Below, piece after piece: positions 6,045 to 8,006 of a stretch of 8,006 bases of DNA (the stretch's first letter is position 1; every line of letters starts with the position of its first letter). The stretch covers positions 1-8,006 of the forward strand of contig CBFICO010000109.1 of the NCBI GenBank assembly GCA_965661115.1, written 5' to 3'. The stretch comes from UBA6770 sp965661115 (GTDB taxonomy: Bacteria; Bacteroidota; Bacteroidia; Flavobacteriales_G; Salibacteraceae). Under the pieces are notes generated by a model that had not been told where the DNA came from, did no database searches, and worked only from the letters and a program-made list of their open reading frames with translations. The position numbers were made by a program, and so were the translations under genes.

Positions 6045-6659
6045 TCAAGGGCGGTAGCGAACAATTTTTTTTGTTTCGTAAAAAGGACTTGTTAACTTGT
6101 CAGATAAGTTGGTTATTTCAACTTTATCCCAAACATTTTTTAGTTCTTCGGTTAAATCCCCTCCTTTTAAATACAGAATTTGCGACTGTTTATTTTGCTT
6201 TAGGAGTGGCAAACTATAGCTCAGAAAACCATCAAAAGCCGTTACAGCTCTTGATACAATTATATCGTAATGTTTACTGTGATTTTTTGCGTTTTCGTGT
6301 AACCCGATGCAATTTTTTAGTCCAATTGCATTTGCAACGCCGTTTACTACCTTTATTTTTTTTCCAATAGAATCAATTAATGTGAAATTTGAATTAGGAT
6401 TTAAAATCGCTAGCGGAATGCCCGGAAAACCACCGCCTGTTCCAATATCTATAATATTTTGACCGTTGTTTAAATCGTAGAACAAGCCGATAGATAAGCT
6501 GTGTAAAATGTGTTTTTCTAAAATGCCTTCAATATCTTTTCTGGATATTACATTGATTTTCGAATTCCATTCAGAATACAATGCCGGCAACAAGCTAAAC
6601 TGTTCTAGTTGTTTTTCGGAAAGGTTAGGAAAATGTGATTTTATTACATCCACAGACAT
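6045..6659 (-). CDS. rsmG: 16S rRNA (guanine-N7) methyltransferase RsmG (GidB)
   Basis: RsmG methylates N7 of G527 (E. coli numbering) in 16S rRNA using S-adenosylmethionine, and its loss gives low-level streptomycin resistance in several bacteria. The 204-aa length is normal. Visible motifs are WNSKINVISRKD (31-42), HILHSLSI (50-57), the SAM-binding loop DIGTGGGFPGIPLA (71-84), acidic Asp96 after the second strand, SRAV (136-139) and LYLKGG (162-167). The ATG at 6659 lies 4 bp after the stop of the sigma factor gene, so rsmG is probably the last gene of the glycosyltransferase-sigma-rsmG transcript. The frame is intact. Confidence 0.97.
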   Translation of the reverse strand: MSVDVIKSHFPNLSEKQLEQFSLLPALYSEWNSKINVISRKDIEGILEKHILHSLSIGLFYDLNNGQNIIDIGTGGGFPGIPLAILNPNSNFTLIDSIGKKIKVVNGVANAIGLKNCIGLHENAKNHSKHYDIIVSRAVTAFDGFLSYSLPLLKQNKQSQILYLKGGDLTEELKNVWDKVEITNLSDKLTSPFYETKKIVRYRP

Positions 6660-6663
6660 TTAA

Positions 6664-7275
6664 TTAGATGTTGTGTTTACTACCCTTAAGGATTTCAAAT
6701 AATAATTCCATTGCTCTGAACAATTGAGCCTTAACGGTGCCAAGGGGTAAATTTAATTCTTCAGATATTTCTTTATAAGAGTACTCTTTAAAGTAGCGCA
6801 ACTCAATCAGTGATCTGTAACGTGGTTTAAGTTGATCAACCAACTTATGCATTACAATTATTTTTTGACCCTTAATCGCTTTTTCCTCTGAGGTTAAAGT
6901 GTATGCTACCGGTTCAAATTTCCGACTGTTTTCTTCTCCTTCTTCCTGAGCGTCCAAAGAGAGGGTTTGCATGCGTTTTTTGCGGATAAAATCTGTACAG
7001 TTATTCGTTGCAATTTTGTATAACCAAGCACTAGACGCATAATTTGGAGTGTATTGTTCCAGTTTTTTAAACGTTTTACCAAATACTTCAATGGCAAGGT
7101 CTTCGGCTTCAATTTCGCTTTTCACCATTTTCAACAGCATATAGTAAATGGGCTCGCGGCAGCGCGCCATGATCTCGGTGTAAGCACGTTCATCTTTTTG
7201 ATCAATTGCACGCAGTTCAAGGGCGTAATCGTATTTTGCCTTGTCAGATAAGTTAGTATTTAGTAATTCTTCCAT
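6664..7275 (-). CDS. ECF-type RNA polymerase sigma factor
   Basis: The 203-aa product has the two-domain layout of group 4 (ECF) sigma factors. The sigma2 domain spans about residues 28-101, including EAEDLAIEVF (56-65) and WLYKIATNNCTDFIRKKR (84-101), the -10 recognition and melting part. An acidic linker (108-130) is followed by a sigma4 helix-turn-helix domain at about 140-193, with YSYKEISEELNLPLGTVKAQ (166-185) for -35 recognition. It should redirect RNA polymerase to a specific gene set. No anti-sigma gene is adjacent: rsmG lies downstream and a glycosyltransferase upstream. The ATG at 7275 overlaps the glycosyltransferase end by 16 bp, which suggests translational coupling. An internal Met36 would cut into sigma2, supporting the chosen start. 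The regulon cannot be read from the window. Confidence 0.93.
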   Translation of the reverse strand: MEELLNTNLSDKAKYDYALELRAIDQKDERAYTEIMARCREPIYYMLLKMVKSEIEAEDLAIEVFGKTFKKLEQYTPNYASSAWLYKIATNNCTDFIRKKRMQTLSLDAQEEGEENSRKFEPVAYTLTSEEKAIKGQKIIVMHKLVDQLKPRYRSLIELRYFKEYSYKEISEELNLPLGTVKAQLFRAMELLFEILKGSKHNI

Positions 7276-8006
7276 AAACTCCCACTGTGCAAGTAATTGT
7301 AAAGCAATGCAACTGGATAAAATATTAGAATAAAAATATCACAAATAAAGAGCAAAGGCAATAAATCCAAGGATTTGTTCTTCTTCAGAAAAGCGTAACT
7401 AACAGCCATTTGACTTAATAATATTAGCGTAATTGAACCTAAAACCCAAAGGGGCAATAGGTTAAGTGTTAAATACGATATTATTATCCCGTAAAAAGAG
7501 TAGTTAATTAACGATATTAATTCCAAGACAAACTTTACTGCAGGTTTATATTTTACCGAGGTGGTAAGATGTCTTCTTTTTTGTTCCAGATAATCTTTCC
7601 AGCTTTTTTTTGGTTTAGACAATGTGTATGATGTGTCTTCAAAAACAAATGCTGTGTTTTTTGAAGTGGCAGTTTCGCTGATCAACAAGTCGTCATCTCC
7701 ACTATTTAGGTTTTGATGATTTTTGAAGCCCTTATTTTTGAAAAACAGGTCGGTGTTGTAGGCAAGGTTTCTACCAACACCCATATAAGGCATACCAAGT
7801 TTACCAAGACCGAAATACTGCTGCGCAATTAGTGTTGTTTCCGCTCGAATAATTTTGTTTAAGAAACCACTAGTTTTATCATATCCACCATATCCAATAA
7901 CTAGCATTTTACCCTCTGCAAATGGAGCAACCATTTTTGATATCCAATTTTTTGAAGTTGGCCTACAGTCGGCATCAGTTAGTAAAACGTGTTTGTAGTT
8001 GGCAGC
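7260..8006 (-). CDS. Family 2 glycosyltransferase, C-terminal part (partial)
   Basis: The frame stays open to the right edge, so the 5' end of the gene is outside the window. The ATG at 7934 is internal, because the 24 codons before it encode the catalytic core. Visible residues (numbered from the edge) include LLTDADCRP (8-16), whose DAD binds the metal and nucleotide sugar. Next are GVGRNLAYNTD (76-86), GDDDLL (103-108) in the place of the acidic catalytic motif, and QKRRH (142-146), corresponding to the QxxRW motif of processive GT-A enzymes with His in place of Trp. Three hydrophobic segments follow at about 158-180, 183-205 and 215-237, so the enzyme is anchored in the inner membrane with a cytoplasmic catalytic domain. 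It likely acts in surface polysaccharide or glycolipid synthesis. The acceptor and donor are unknown. The 3' end overlaps the sigma factor gene by 16 bp. Confidence 0.92.
   Translation of the reverse strand, partial: AANYKHVLLTDADCRPTSKNWISKMVAPFAEGKMLVIGYGGYDKTSGFLNKIIRAETTLIAQQYFGLGKLGMPYMGVGRNLAYNTDLFFKNKGFKNHQNLNSGDDDLLISETATSKNTAFVFEDTSYTLSKPKKSWKDYLEQKRRHLTTSVKYKPAVKFVLELISLINYSFYGIIISYLTLNLLPLWVLGSITLILLSQMAVSYAFLKKNKSLDLLPLLFICDIFILIFYPVALLYNYLHSGSLWKNY

Noticed and set aside
5873..6064. Minus-strand ORF of 63 codons overlapping the 5' end of rpmH
   Set aside because: It overlaps rpmH out of frame and crosses its promoter. The L34 frame at 5773-5928 explains the sequence.
6014..6370. 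Plus-strand ORF of 118 codons
   Set aside because: It is antisense to rsmG, which has an intact SAM-binding motif. The translation looks like low-complexity shadow sequence.
7260..7934. Glycosyltransferase starting at the ATG at 7934
   Set aside because: The same frame continues to the window edge and encodes the DAD catalytic motif upstream of that Met, so the true start is outside the window.
1..8006. Defence system, prophage, insertion sequence, CRISPR array or toxin-antitoxin module
   Set aside because: No transposase, integrase, Cas, restriction or toxin motifs, no spaced direct repeats and no terminal inverted repeats were seen. Nearly all DNA is explained by conserved genes.

Overview
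The window looks like chromosomal DNA from a member of the Bacteroidota, most likely a marine or freshwater Flavobacteriales relative. The evidence is A/T-rich sequence, protein sequences of the flavobacterial type (RsmG, L34, GcvT), promoter -7 elements of the Bacteroidota form TAnnTTTG, and few Shine-Dalgarno sequences. All genes appear to be ordinary core or conserved accessory genes. I see no phage, transposon, CRISPR array, toxin-antitoxin pair, rRNA or tRNA.

Layout. (1) Positions 1-878, minus strand: the N-terminal part of a membrane-bound nucleotide-sugar 4,6-dehydratase of the PglF/WbpM/CapD type, cut off by the window edge. (2) Positions 879-976: a compact divergent promoter region with a TAnnTTTG element facing each way. 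(3) Positions 977-2785, plus strand: gcvT (glycine cleavage T-protein) followed 3 bp later by comB (2-phosphosulfolactate phosphatase family), probably co-transcribed. (4) Positions 2786-4466, plus strand: a 204-bp gap with a dyad-symmetric promoter region and a 21-codon ORF, then a 180-aa protein of unknown function and a putative zinc metalloprotease lipoprotein whose start codon lies inside a hairpin. (5) Positions 4471-5682, minus strand: lhgO (L-2-hydroxyglutarate oxidase/dehydrogenase), convergent with the lipoprotein gene. (6) Positions 5721-5969, minus strand: rpmH (ribosomal protein L34) with its own -7 element and a clear intrinsic terminator. (7) Positions 6045-8006, minus strand: a three-gene cluster read as glycosyltransferase (partial), ECF-type sigma factor, rsmG, with a 16-bp overlap and a 4-bp gap.

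How they work together. gcvT, lhgO and perhaps comB belong to small-molecule metabolism (one-carbon units, clearance of a damaged metabolite, a sulfonate phosphatase of unclear bacterial role). rpmH and rsmG serve the ribosome. The two partial genes at the edges belong to surface polysaccharide synthesis. The parts I could not explain are the 21-codon ORF and dyad before the 180-aa protein, the hairpin over the lipoprotein start codon, and the sigma factor with no adjacent anti-sigma gene. None of these amounts to evidence for a new system.
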